Shown here in pieces: positions 12,045 through 23,191 of a stretch of DNA of 64,000 nt. This DNA is from Xylaria sp. FL1777 (lineage: Eukaryota; Ascomycota; Sordariomycetes; Xylariales; Xylariaceae): contig MU400677.1 of the NCBI GenBank assembly GCA_022578965.1, positions 27,436-91,435 on the forward strand. The letters run 5' to 3'. The notes beneath the pieces were generated by a model that did no database searches, had not been told where the DNA came from, and saw nothing but the letters and a program-made list of their open reading frames with translations. Position 1 is the stretch's first letter, and every line of letters begins with the position of its first letter. A program made the position numbers and the translations under genes.

Positions 12045-13655
12045 TTAAAATTTTTTGAAAAATTTCTTCTCGGTATAAAGCAACCTCGATATGAGAATAG
12101 CAGCCGACCCTGCGAGGCACAAGACGCCACCAAAGATCTTTACGGTTAGCCACCCGTTTGCTGAACCTTGCAGGATGGCTCCACCAATGGGCGCCACGGT
12201 GAGAGCAGGGATCGAAACGGCGAGAAAGACAACACCCAGCCGGTAGCCTATCTCGGGCAGCGGGGACACCGAGATGGGAAGGGCACCGATAAGACCTATG
12301 AAGGCCCCTGACACGAAGCCAAACATGATGGAGAAGCCGATGGCGATCGACGGCTGCTTGGCGGGGATCCAGAGGGCGAACTCGGAAATTCCGGAAAGAG
12401 TACAGGCGATGATGAATATGTTCCATATTCCGATTATATCGGCACCATAGCCGGCGGCTAGACGACCGAAGAGACTTTATAACCGTTAGTGTTCTACGAC
12501 AGTCTTCTTCTTCTGGATTGGATTGGATCTATTGTCAGAGCTGTATGTCGACTTACCTCGCGGCATTAAAAATGGCTACCAAGTATTGAGCCATCTCCTC
12601 CGACGTGTGCGCCTCTTGAAACCCCTGCACAGCTAGATATACGATGGGAATGAAGATACCATATGTCAGAATGAAGATTCCCAGAAGCAGCATGACAAAC
12701 GAGAACTCCTTGAAGGGTGCGGCAAAGCGGCCGGCGGGCATCTTCTTGGGCACTGGCTTTGTTCTCGGGCGGACCGTGAGGACTGCGATGACTTGCAGGC
12801 CTAGGATGAGAAAGCCAGCAGACCTGATGGCCCAGGGGTACCCGATTGTCTCGATTAATCGACTGATCATGATAGGGAAGATGACGCCGCCAAGTGACGA
12901 GCCTGTCACCATGATGCCCATAGCTATTCCGCGTCTCCTAGAGAACCAGGTTGAGACGCAAGCAATCGCTATAACGCACAAGACTCAATTAGTATACAAC
13001 ACTTTAGGAAGAAAAACGGGAGCCGGGTCAGACTTGCCAGGTGAGTATATGCATGCAACGCCGATGGCAGAGACGACACCCTGTGTCAAGATGAATTGAT
13101 AGTACGTCTTTGCCAATGAGGCCAGCATCAGCCCCACGACATGAAAAAGTGTGCCGCCGATGATGAGCGGCCGCGGTCCATAGTTGTCATACACTATGCC
13201 GACGACAGGCCCCAAGGCGAACAGGAAGAAGAGCTGGAGCGACGGGATCCAAGCAATTTCACTACTGGAGTAGTCTTTCAGAGGTCCGACCTGGTAGTAC
13301 TGCTGGAAGCCACCCACACCTGGCAGAAGAGCACTGCTGTCAGTCAATCGTGTAGCCGGAGCTTGGGAAGATAGACAATGGGAAGAGCCAGGGGGAAGGG
13401 AGAAGGGGGGAGGGGAAATGTACTGTTGATCCAGCCGGGGCTGGAGAAGGAGCAGCACCACCCTCCCAGGACGACCAACCAGGCAGTGAGGCCGCCATCG
13501 GGCGTGGTGCCGGCAGCCGGGTGACTAGCGTCTCCGGGGTCCCGCTCCGTTTCAGCACTAATACCATGATCCAAGTCTGACGATGGGGGCCTCTCGGTGT
13601 CGGTCTTCGGGTCGTGCATTGGCGCAGTGGTCTTGGCGTGATCCGCGGTAGTCAT
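12045..13655 (-). CDS. MFS transporter, monocarboxylate-transporter (MCT) type
   Basis: Four exons on the minus strand (13655-13424, 13319-13038, 12968-12557, 12474-12045) join into 451 codons plus TAA with perfect phase. The protein has a hydrophilic Asp/Pro-rich N-terminus of about 70 residues, then the typical fungal MCT opening DGGLTAWLVVLGGWCCSFSS, GFQQYYQ, and about 12 membrane segments. The loop STWFSRRRGIAMGI is the MFS signature region between membrane segments. Family members move monocarboxylates or related small organic substrates (fungal members include MCH-type carriers); the substrate here cannot be read from sequence. The start is the first ATG in frame; a longer open frame upstream lacks ATG. 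Intron 2 (12969-13037) starts with GCAAGT instead of GT. Splicing there gives SPAIACVSTWF, the conserved reading, so it is taken as a real GC-AG intron. No damage is visible. Confidence 0.92.
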
Positions 13656-15815
13656 GGCCACCAAAACAAGTCGGATGGCCGCAACAGCAGTGATGATTAA
13701 TGGGATCTCCTGCGACAAGGCGACCTAAAGAGAGCAGCCTTGATCTGTAATATCTGGAGAGGAGACGGAAGTGCATTGTCATGGTACAACGTGGACCAAA
13801 TCGAATTAAATGATGTTAGATGGTAGGTGGTAATCTACAGCAGTCAGTCAGAATGACCACCAACAAGAATGGCACGAAATGAGGCATCGTGGGAATATTA
13901 ACAAACCATCTCTGAATACGGACAGATTATTACGCCGACTGCTCTTATTCTCCCGGTTCTGACAAACGTAGGTAATGTCGCCAACCTATATGTACTAGCG
14001 CAAGCGGTAGTCACAGTCAAACGGGTCTAGGTATAAATCCTATTAACGCTAGTCCAACACTACACCAGCTATCTAGATGGATCGTAGCTAAGAAGGCAGA
14101 TTTTATGGGCTGTTATCGGCCATAATGGGCTGTTAAATTTGTACATGGTAAAGGCATTGTCTGCCTGGCACCACATCACCAGACGAAGCAGCTTAGTGCA
14201 ACCTGTGAATTTGCTAAGGAATTTCCCCGTTAACCTAGATATCTAGAAGGTTCAGGAACCAATTGACCAATACCTAGCTGCTACCTAGCTGCTGACCTGC
14301 CGACCTATTCATTCTGGGACAAGACCCTCTGACACAAAAGCCGCATCATGGAGTGAAATACATGAGGAGGTTATATATAGGCCGAATCTACACTTCCTAG
14401 TGCGATTTTTAACATTTCAATTAGGGAACCTGTTGACCAAATACGAGGTAATAATTATAGATTCAACGATTCCATAATACTGCTATGTGATATTCTAAGT
14501 GTACAATCGGACTGCCTTTCCGAAGGATATAACCCTGGGGCCATCTTAGCTTGTAGTTAAGCCTCCTATTCCAGCCTCACACGCGGTCATTCACTCCACT
14601 TCAATGCACTTTGTACATCTTGATCTGTTCGATCTCTGTACAATCAAACCTGCCGTCTAGATATTCACGGCGCAATAAATGTGTCTATATGTACTCATAA
14701 ACAGTTCTGGGATGCGTAGCGCGAACACATCTCCCTCCCACGACGACGGAACTGGGCTTGTCCCTTCGGCTAACGTGGAATCCCAACAGGTTGTGATTCC
14801 GTCCAAGGGCAGCGCCAACAAGCAAGGAAACGAGCAGCAGCTTGGCGTCAACTGTCTCGGCCCCTGCCTGGTCTACAAGCTTCTCCTCTCTGTTTCTTTG
14901 TGCGGATTGCGGCTGCTCCCTAACAGTCAGCGTGCGTGTCACAGGGGCCGCACCCATCGCCGTCCATATCGCAACACTCCGACCACAGGCGATTGTTATT
15001 GAAGGCAATAATGAGCCCTTAGATCAAGGCGTGAAATCTAATTACACTACAAGCAAAGTTGGTAATGTTATCTTGACTAGAGAGTGTGCGAAGATGACAG
15101 TGCAAACAGGCATCGTATATGCAGCTTTCTAACTAGGCAATCTACGTGTAGAGCTGCAACGGCACTGGAAGGGGGTGGGTCATCGGATCACAATGAGAGC
15201 TCAGTATTTACAGTCGAATGTTTGTTACCATTATTTGATTTCCTACCTCGCTATCGTACATAAAGGGTAAGTTTATGCTGCGTCCAGTTGTCTACGGCGC
15301 TGTGCAGAGATTGCCCCTGAGCTGACCCCTGGGAAGAGTGGGATAATTATATGTACATATATCCCTGGGGCAAGTTCGGTAATCTTCTTGGAGGAATAGA
15401 AATCTCACTGAAAAAAAGGCTCTACGGATAGAACAAGTTTGTTGATAAGCGTGTGCCGCATTTCTCGACGTAAATTCTTTGAACTTCCTAAAGGCTACAA
15501 CAGTGGTTGGAATCTATTTTTCAATTGAGCTTAGAGTAGGTGAAGTTAGGTATTGAGCACAAGAAACCTTCTTATATACCTTAAGAAATCCTTACAAGTC
15601 TTACTCGCATAAAAGTAATCTTAGGATCGCTTAAGACAACTACTATAAATGAGTGTAAAGAATTAATCTCTTACCTTATAAGTAATATAAATGTCTTTGT
15701 AATAAAATTAGTCTAGAAATCAAAAATTCTATTAATTGTAATTATTATATAGTAACAAGCCAACCAATCATTTCTCATTAACACAAAGACATTTTAACTT
15801 ATGGCCCAAGCCTTT
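13656..15815. other. 2.2-kb gene-poor stretch
   Basis: Overlapping open frames on both strands at 14657-15132 have no recognisable domain, and none extends through convincing introns. A short direct repeat of ACCTAGCTGCT occurs near 14275-14300. From about 15.54 to 15.79 kb the composition becomes clearly AT-richer than the rest of the island, which could be a small RIP-affected relic or simply the 3' flank of the neighbouring secreted-protein gene. Confidence 0.5.
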
Positions 15816-16478
15816 TCAAGCGACAGCGGTCTTATCATGAGGCGTGAGAGGCAGGGTGACAGGCTCGCAGGCGATGTCACGGTCAGAATATATCTGGCCT
15901 GGTTCCCAGTCGGGATTCTGGTAGTCGGTCTCCTCGCAGTTGAGGGTCAAGTTAACTGTGCCATAGCCACTAAACGTGATCCTGAATTCCAAAAATGGCG
16001 CGGATTAGTCCCGCTCTCTCTTTATTTTCTTTTTTCTTTTCGCCTTTCGTACACCATGGGACACTTACGGATACTGGGGATCTTCGTCATCACAGGTCCA
16101 AGTCTGGTTGATGCTGAGCTCGCCTGAAGGCCGGCTGAAGGAGAAAGATGTCTTGACTCCAGACCCCTCCGGCACTAAGCAGTTGTAGTTGATGTTGCCG
16201 TAGAAGAAGTCCTCCAGCCAAGTGCTGTACGCAGTGCACGACACCTTCTCCGGCAATGCCGGGTTCGTTATGTTGAAGGCCACAGAACCCGATGACACCT
16301 GGTGTGCGGGCGTTGTGAAGATGTACCCGGCATGGTATGTGAAGTCCTCAATGGTCCACGAGAAGTCACCGAATGATATTGACGTGCAGCCGGGGGTGCT
16401 ATCACGCGGACTTAGGCCGTAGGGGGCCGCGGTAGCGAGAGGCAAGGCGGCGGTGAGGGTTCCGATGAGATTGCGCAT
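15816..16478 (-). CDS. Small secreted six-cysteine protein, AA1-like (Alt a 1-like) family candidate
   Basis: Two exons (16478-16069 and 15981-15816) with an 87-bp GT-AG intron give a 191-residue protein. Residues 1 to about 19 (MRNLIGTLTAALPLATAAP) are a signal peptide, so the protein is probably secreted. The mature part contains six Cys, an even number suited to three disulfides, and three N-glycosylation sites (NIT, NQT, NLT). Blocks such as SFGDFSWTIEDFTYHAGYIF, NQTWTCDDEDPQYP and PDWEPGQIYSDRDIACEP resemble fungal small secreted proteins annotated as AA1-like. That family label is from memory and is tentative. The intron splits a Pro codon and its removal restores ITFSGYGTVNLTL. Members are often expressed during host or substrate contact, but no role can be shown here. 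The frame is intact and ends at TGA 15816-15818. Confidence 0.85.
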
Positions 16479-19185
16479 TTTGATGAGCGTGCTTAATTAT
16501 GGAAGATACCAATGGACGGGTATGAAGTCTGAAGGGGAACCAAAGTTGAGCAGTTTAGAAGATTAGGTCTGTCGCTGTATTAATGTAATAAATATTACTT
16601 TCCTGGCTCTAGCTTGGTGATCTGGAATGCGCTCTTATTTCCATCGCCACACTACCAGCTCTTTTATATTAAATCACCAAGATGATAACAATGGCGTGTA
16701 TTCCTTCTCCGGTGGGGGTGAGACGATGGAACATTCGACAATATTTCTGACGGTATACCCTCTTCATCGGATAGGTACTCATCACGAGCGCACCGTTGTG
16801 AGGAAGCCCGATACGGGACGAGCCATGACGTAGCACGGTGATCCCCTCTCGCTGGTGCTGAACTAATCCTAGCGTGGGTAGTATACGATACGCTTTGATT
16901 CGCCAAGATCTCGTATTCTCGCAGTCCGAGTCGCAGCCCGTGTTTTAAAAGCAGCGCTGTTTAGTTATTGATTATTCTTACAGCGGCTAAGCTGTGGCTA
17001 GCTGGAGGAGGTTCCGACGCTGACAGACATCCTTGTACCCACGCTACCGGCGCATACTGCGTACATGAACAGAAAAACGGCTCCCTTCTTGTCTTACCTG
17101 GTGCTGTAGGTAGGCTCATGGTATTGGCGCACAAAGGGTCTCATGTACCCACTTGGCTTTTATGCCGGCAGACTTCGGATCGCCCCGGCCCCATACGGAA
17201 TGTCATGCAAGATTGTGCATACCGCTTCTTGTTATCGCCGCCCTGTCGAATAGCCGAGATGCGAGGGTTTTCTTTTGGGGGTTCTGGACTCGATCTATGC
17301 CACTCACTTACGCAGTAGTTTTTACGTCCTTTTCCTCGGCCTTATGTAACTTATGTAACGTTCCGAGGACGTGGATCTATGCCAAGCGCCCCCGACTCCT
17401 CGTATCCAGCTCCAGTCCTTTTTGCCCCAGTGTCGAGGGTCTTTGATTTCGCCTTGAGCTGGTGGTGCGACGTTGGAGAAACACGTGGTCTACCGCGCAC
17501 ATATGAACGCCACTGTCATCCAATACTTGTTCCTGTTGTCTTACGTCTAGACTATCTTTCATCTGGCGTACAGAGGGGAGGGAGATCGAGTCAGACAGGC
17601 AATTAAAAGCATGCATATGAGAGGCTAAGGTACGCCGTTCCGCACAACTAATCACCCCTCTATTGACAGATATCGCGTTGCCTCCGGTAGTTGTTAGATC
17701 TGAAGGGTTCGAATCATTGCAACCAAACGTTGAACGGTTGGTCTTGAAGCCTCGAAGACTGGAGGTTTGGGGTCCGAAATTAGAGTCAAGCTACAGCTAC
17801 AATCACTTATACCAGCATAGGTGGATATTGAGTAGGTACATCTTACTCATTAGGTGGCTAGCAAAGGGGCACTCCATGCAAAGTGCCCTTCAAATAAATC
17901 GTTCAATAGTACTTCTACCTCGATTCAGTACAAGCTAGCTAGTTTATCACCACTATGTCTTCATTTCCGAGCAGCTTGCTTCTATCATATATTGCGGCTG
18001 AGATTTAGATAAGAATAGACTAAGTAGAAACTCCTGGTGAAGATGATTCATAGCTAGATCTGGACCAATTGCCGGATCCCGGCTAAAACACCAATGTAGC
18101 ACAAAATTTATTACAGCCTAAGCTTCGAAAAACAAAAAGATAGAAGTGACCTCTGTGGTGTTAAACTGGATAATAATAGGTAAAATGAAGCTACCTAGGT
18201 AGCCAGGTAAGATGTGTGTACAAATAAGAAATAGCCATATGCATAACTAGATTAGCTCCAAAAGACCCTCAGCGAACTAAAAACTATGCTCACTAAGGCA
18301 GATTAGTCTGCCCGAATTGTCTTGAATACATACCAGTGGTATTAATGTTTTGATGTAGCAGAAGAAGCTTCGTGAGATTTAGGGCTACTTACGTTAAAGA
18401 CCATTCTTACGTTAAACAACGCACATATATCTATGCGAACTTGTTGTTTAAATGGGCTTTAAACCCCCTTTTACACAGCGTAACCCTACCTGTTAAGCTG
18501 TAGTGACTTACTATGTAAATAAATTCATCTATAAAAAGTGTATACCCTTAGCTTGTTTTTAATATTTCTGTTTGTTTTCTTTTCTTTCCTCTTTCTTTCT
18601 TTTTTTTTTTAATTGTTTCCTTCATGTTATAAACAATTAATACGTTAAGTCGCCAAGATTTATTCATTTGTTTAGTATTAAGAGATCTGTTAAATTAATG
18701 CGTAGGTTGAACTGAAAAACTTCACCGCTCAATCACTCAGAGGTAATGGCAGGAACCAACAGTGCCTCAATCAAGAGATATTACGGGCTAACTAGAATTA
18801 ACTCCCTCTTTTAACAGGGCAATCTCGCCGATTTAGACGTACGCGAGGAGTTGTTCCCTTATGTCTTCATTGGGTATAGAAACTATTGAGCTGTCACCGA
18901 GGTTATTCATGGATGACTATGTAAAAGCAAAATTGTGTGAACGAGCCTTAACTCATTCTAACTTGACCGTGCAACTAATCGTTAAAAGAAAAAACTTACC
19001 TCAGGTATAACCCAACTCATACCCATTGCCCGCCTCAAGCTCAATATCATTGAGCCATTCCCCTTGAGCTCACATAAGGTAAATTTCCAAAACAGCCGCG
19101 CAACCATATCCCTACACGTTAGGTACGCCGAGAAGGTCCATCCTCATCTTGCGTCCCAGGCAGGACGATCGTGATCAACGAGTCT
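16479..19185. other. 2.7-kb stretch without a supported gene
   Basis: Open frames at 16627-17655 on both strands overlap one another and show no family motif, signal peptide or plausible intron-extended continuation. A CT-rich tract with a T run lies near 18560-18612 and a duplicated TTATGTAAC near 17341-17360. From about 18.0 to 19.1 kb the sequence is moderately AT-rich with no coding signal. Old degraded sequence is possible, but I could not identify it. Confidence 0.45.
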
Positions 19186-19962
19186 TTAATAAAGGCCTAA
19201 TTCTTCCTCTTCATCCATCTCGCTATCTACCAAGTCCTCGTCCATAGCTTCGAAGAAGTAGCCTCGGGCATCATACCAGACCTTACGTAGCTTTTTAAGT
19301 AACCCTTCTGCCTTTTCCTTGCCAACCTTCTTAGATTCGTCCGTTTCGTTGTTGGCAGCGGCTTCAATGGCCTGCTTGACGATGGTTCGTGCCTTCTTGT
19401 AGTCGGCATCAATGGTCTCTAGACCGCTGGATAGTAGTGACCACGAGCTTGTATCCCTCTCCCGGGTCTCTTCTTTGCAAACGTGGATATACTTGGCAAC
19501 AGCTTTTTGAGCATTGTGGATGGCTTGGGGCTCAACAACTCTACCCGCACCGTCTTTGGGGGTGTCTAGTTCACTCCCCGCCTTCACATTGTCACTGCCG
19601 TTCTTCTTATCGATTCCTTTCCCTTCTGTATATTTCTCAGTGTTCTTCTCTTTTGCTTTAATACGAATACGAGAAGCGATAGCATCAGCCTGTCCCCAGC
19701 AGCTGGCTTGCTCCCTCTCGTAATTTGCTGAGGCTTCCTTTGTATGCTTCTCGCCAACTGTGCCTAAGAGGCTGATTTTATGTTTAGCGATCTCGTTCTT
19801 GCTTACCACGTCTTTCCACACTTCTGTGGCAAAGACGCTGCGTGCGTCTCCGATGTACTTATTGGTTGCTTCTATAAACTCCTCCATAGCCTTTACTGTA
19901 ATGGCAATCGAAATAGCCTCCATTGATCCATAACCATAGGGATAGTTGATATCCGAATCCAT
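19186..19962 (-). CDS. Hypothetical 258-residue charged, helical protein
   Basis: This is a single uninterrupted frame from ATG at 19962-19960 to TAA at 19186-19188. The start context is favourable (TCACC before ATGG). The protein has no signal peptide or clear membrane segment. It opens with a Tyr/Gly-rich segment (DSDINYPYGYGS), continues as Lys/Glu/Ala-rich predicted helix, has a polar low-complexity middle (about residues 105-145), a second helical part with YIHVCKEETRERD, and an acidic tail DSEMDEEEELGLY. Codon use looks like the other island genes rather than the AT-rich blocks. I do not recognise the family. It may be a lineage-specific gene; its length and lack of stops make a chance frame unlikely. 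Confidence 0.68.
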   Translation of the reverse strand: MDSDINYPYGYGSMEAISIAITVKAMEEFIEATNKYIGDARSVFATEVWKDVVSKNEIAKHKISLLGTVGEKHTKEASANYEREQASCWGQADAIASRIRIKAKEKNTEKYTEGKGIDKKNGSDNVKAGSELDTPKDGAGRVVEPQAIHNAQKAVAKYIHVCKEETRERDTSSWSLLSSGLETIDADYKKARTIVKQAIEAAANNETDESKKVGKEKAEGLLKKLRKVWYDARGYFFEAMDEDLVDSEMDEEEELGLY

Positions 19963-21538
19963 GGTGACGTGCGATGATTGATTTGTGATATGTTGCGCGC
20001 CGTATTGACAAGTGTAGAAATTGGTTATATTAGAAAGTAGAGAGAAGCATTATCCGGAATGTGAAAGTCGGTTGTTTATCCTCTGGGAAACTTCCGACTG
20101 TTTGATCACCTACAACAGGTTTGGTTGGTAGCCGGGGTGAAACTGCTAGAGCAACAGCTGCCTAACAGACCGTGTAGACAGTAATGATACCCTAGACAAA
20201 GGGATAGCGCCTTATTATACAAGGAATGTTGCATAGCTATGGCCTTGAATCAATTTCTGTTTCTCCGTAAAATATCATGAGAGCCTCTTAGAGGTGTCAT
20301 TAGTTTACAATATTAGTTAATCTTTTTATAGCCTAGATGTAGTTATCGTGCCTTGGTCATCGTCGTCCCTCCATCCCAACACCATGTTCTCGAGAGTTTC
20401 GCTTCATCAAAGATGGGGGAGTGGTTGTCCATCCACAATAACTTACGCTGTCTATTTGAACACATCATCTATCTGAATTATGCTCCTCCTCGCCTCTAGC
20501 CTAACATCATAGAAGAACTATACAAAGAGCAACGACAGACTCTCGGTCCTAACACGAATCAGAGCGCTCTTGCTCAATGACCTCGGTAGGCTGCCGCTCC
20601 TGTACAACGTGATAATTAAAGGAGACTTTGCGTGTGTATTTTTCGTTCCAAGCGCTCATGCGCAAGGTGATAAGACCGATCCCAGTGCCCAATACAGACT
20701 ATGTCATCACGCCAGATAAGGTGCTCGTGTCGTCGCCCATAATAACATACATGGGCTCAGCGTACGTCTCCAATTTTGGATTTCCAAACATATGGTTGTG
20801 GAGATGAGAGAAATCTGTATAGATATCTCATAAACGAATGGGCGGGGGCGAGGATTGTTCTTTAGGTCCTAGGTAATGATTTCATAATTTCATCACCTAC
20901 ACAGGTGATAGATGAGTTGTCTGCTGAGTTAAGATGTATCATTGCTAGGTTAGGCGAGGGCTCAATAGCTTTGACTCCTAAACCCCTCATTTTAGGTTAG
21001 GAGGGTATAGGTTCTTAAACATTTAGAATACTTCATAAACCTACCTTATGGGGTATTAGTTACCTTCTCGCGATCCTATTGCCCGAAATCGACCAAACCC
21101 ATCTAAATCACCACGATGAGCTTAACATCAATATTGCTCCTAATAAAATTAATCCTCTTACTGAACAAGGAGTCATGGGTGTGTTGGGAATCAAGACAAC
21201 AGCGTTGAGAGCATATGAGATCATAAGTAGAAAGGACGAGCGTCGATAAGCTCAAGAGAAATGCATGAAACAATGTTGGTTCTAGTACTGTTCATTAAAG
21301 CTCTTTTTGCAATGCTTTAGGCCATATATGCTACATAAAAGGATAGCTAATATCTCTGGGTCGATGGGGAGAGCTTGTAACTGATAGTCACAGCTCTATC
21401 TTGCATCCCCCTAAACTTCGCATGCACAAGACATTCCCGTCTTGTGATCAAACCCGGTAGAGTGGCAAGATGGAGGAGATATGGGGAGCAACTAAAATAG
21501 AATCATCTCCTCACTCTTTGTTACACTTGTACTTCTTA
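19963..21538. other. Intergenic region between the orphan and chromodomain genes
   Basis: About 1.6 kb with no open frame worth calling. One small inverted repeat (CTCCTAA and TTAGGAG arms) lies near 20977-21005. The right part would contain the 3' flank of the chromodomain gene and the left part the promoter of the orphan gene. No regulatory motif is clear. Confidence 0.45.
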
Positions 21539-23191
21539 TCAGTTCTCTCTAATACCGAGTAGCATTTCATGTTTCCTTTTCTCCCAATCGTAGATTGCGC
21601 TCTCTGAGACGTTTTCGGCCTTGACCTAAGGAGAACGATTAGCACATGTAATTTACCACGCGATACTAATGTCTCAATGGAGATGGTACGTACCCAGGAT
21701 GCAGGCCACTATGATATCCGAATTAGCATCATGCCCGATACTTCAGAGATTTGGTAAGCATCATTTTTAGACGGTTATCTTGAAGAGAAGAGGTCCACGC
21801 GCCTTTTAAAGGCAGATTCTACTCACCTTCACTCCTGTACGGGGGTCTTGTCCCTCCCATTCCACCAAATAGAGTCCACCAGGGACCTCATTGGTAATTT
21901 CACGTACTTGATGCCAGCCTTTGCGTGCTGATGCCAATCTGGAGTTACTTGGGTTCTTCTGAAGTGTTCCATTGCCGAGGATACTCTGGTCCATGGATGT
22001 CGTGCTGGGAATCGAATGTCGAGCGGCAGCTGTTGGCGAGCCTGGTTCACCGTGTGGCTCCGGAGTCAAAATAAGGTATGAGGAAGGTTTAGATTGAGAG
22101 AACGATGATTGTGATGTTGAAGATTCTGTTCTTAAGTATGATCCGGGGATCCACCTTTTCCGAGATCCTAAAGCTGCCAGTACTCTAGACGCTACAGGGG
22201 TAAGAGGTGCTGGAGAAGCTGTAATGGGTGAGATGGAGGATGTGCGACTAAGTCGCGGCGGGCTTTCCATAAAATCCCCTCCTTCTGGAGGAATGGAGGA
22301 AGTATCTAAGCTGGCTGGTTGTGAGTCGGACAATAAAACAGCCTCATCACTTTGGCCATTCGAGCTTGGCAGAAAGGTCTTCTCGATGGTATTTTTCGAA
22401 CTCATATCTTGAACAGTGCTCATCCTACCTGATGCTATATCAACATATGCATTGCTTTGTACAATTGCACACAGACTCTCGCGAATAGCACGACGAAGGG
22501 AGCTACGCTGAGGTGTACTAATTGATAGAACTCTGCTTGCCGGGTTTGAAGATAGCCAGGCATCTCTCCTAGGGTTCCTCACACTGATAGCTTGGTTCTG
22601 AGTGTCGGCACTCGACTTCTCAACAGGTTCTAGGCTTGATACTGAGAAATACGTTGGCGGAGAGGTATCCTCATAGGTATCTATCCCCTTCAGGCTCTCG
22701 CGAGTGGCTCTTCGAAGAGAGGTGCGCTGAGGGTTCACCTTCAAAGCTGGAACATAATGGGATTTTGCTGAGAGAATTGCAGCGCTGCGGGTCCCGACTC
22801 CCGTTGGAACGCCACCAAATGAATTCTCAGGCTCTTGCGGCGGAACTTGAATTTCAGCCGGCACTGGGTCTGGTGGGGATGAGATAACAGTGACACGAAT
22901 TTCATCGGTCAGTTTTTGACTTTCACGTAGTGCGCGGCGCAGGGAACTGCGCTGTGGCGAAGTGGCATCATGAACACGACGGCGGTAGGAGGTATGGCCC
23001 TTACCAGAGCGGGTTTTACTCATCGCTGTTGGTATGTCTCTCGTGCGAGGCGGCCTATGGTTGAACGATGATTGCACGCGGATCTCGGCTGGTGGTGCTC
23101 CTCGTAAGCTCATACTTGATCTGGTGCATCGTCCCGTCATGGGAGGCGGCCTCAGGCCCTCTTCTTGCCGCCGCCGCCGTGTCGGAGCCAT
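21539..23191 (-). CDS. Chromodomain protein with three PQR(S/T)SLRRAxRES repeats
   Basis: Exon 1 (23191-21827), a 15-nt microexon (21708-21694) and exon 3 (21625-21539) join in phase to give 488 residues. The C-terminus (about residues 424-485) reads GWHQVREITNEVPGGLYLVE, then WEGQDPRTGVK, then WPASW from the microexon, then VKAENVSESAIYDWEKRK: a chromodomain-like fold whose C-terminal helix lies in exon 3. Only with both introns removed does the domain complete. The rest is Ser/Pro/Arg-rich and probably disordered, apart from a basic motif present three times (SPQRSSLRRALRES, NPQRTSLRRATRES, TPQRSSLRRAIRES), spaced about 74 residues apart. ATG 23191 was chosen for its better context (G at -3, G at +4); an upstream in-frame ATG at 23242 would add 17 residues. 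Chromodomains bind methylated histone tails in known cases; histone binding here is inference. An intact aromatic cage is not obvious. Confidence 0.83.
21694..21708 (-). other. 15-nt microexon completing the chromodomain
   Basis: TGGCCTGCATCCTGG is preceded by TATCATAG and followed by GTACGT, giving WPASW between GVK and VKAENVS. Flanking introns are 118 bp (21709-21826) and 68 bp (21626-21693). Without it the frame is kept but the conserved W-x-x-x-W stretch of the domain is lost, so skipping would yield a defective domain. Confidence 0.78.

Noticed and set aside
14657..15132. Overlapping open frames on both strands (up to 107 codons)
   Set aside because: No domain, no signal for one strand over the other, no intron-extended continuation. 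Chance frames in GC-balanced DNA are adequate as an explanation.
16968..17655. Cluster of 75-116-codon frames on both strands
   Set aside because: They overlap each other in several frames and lack recognisable motifs; I could not support a gene model.
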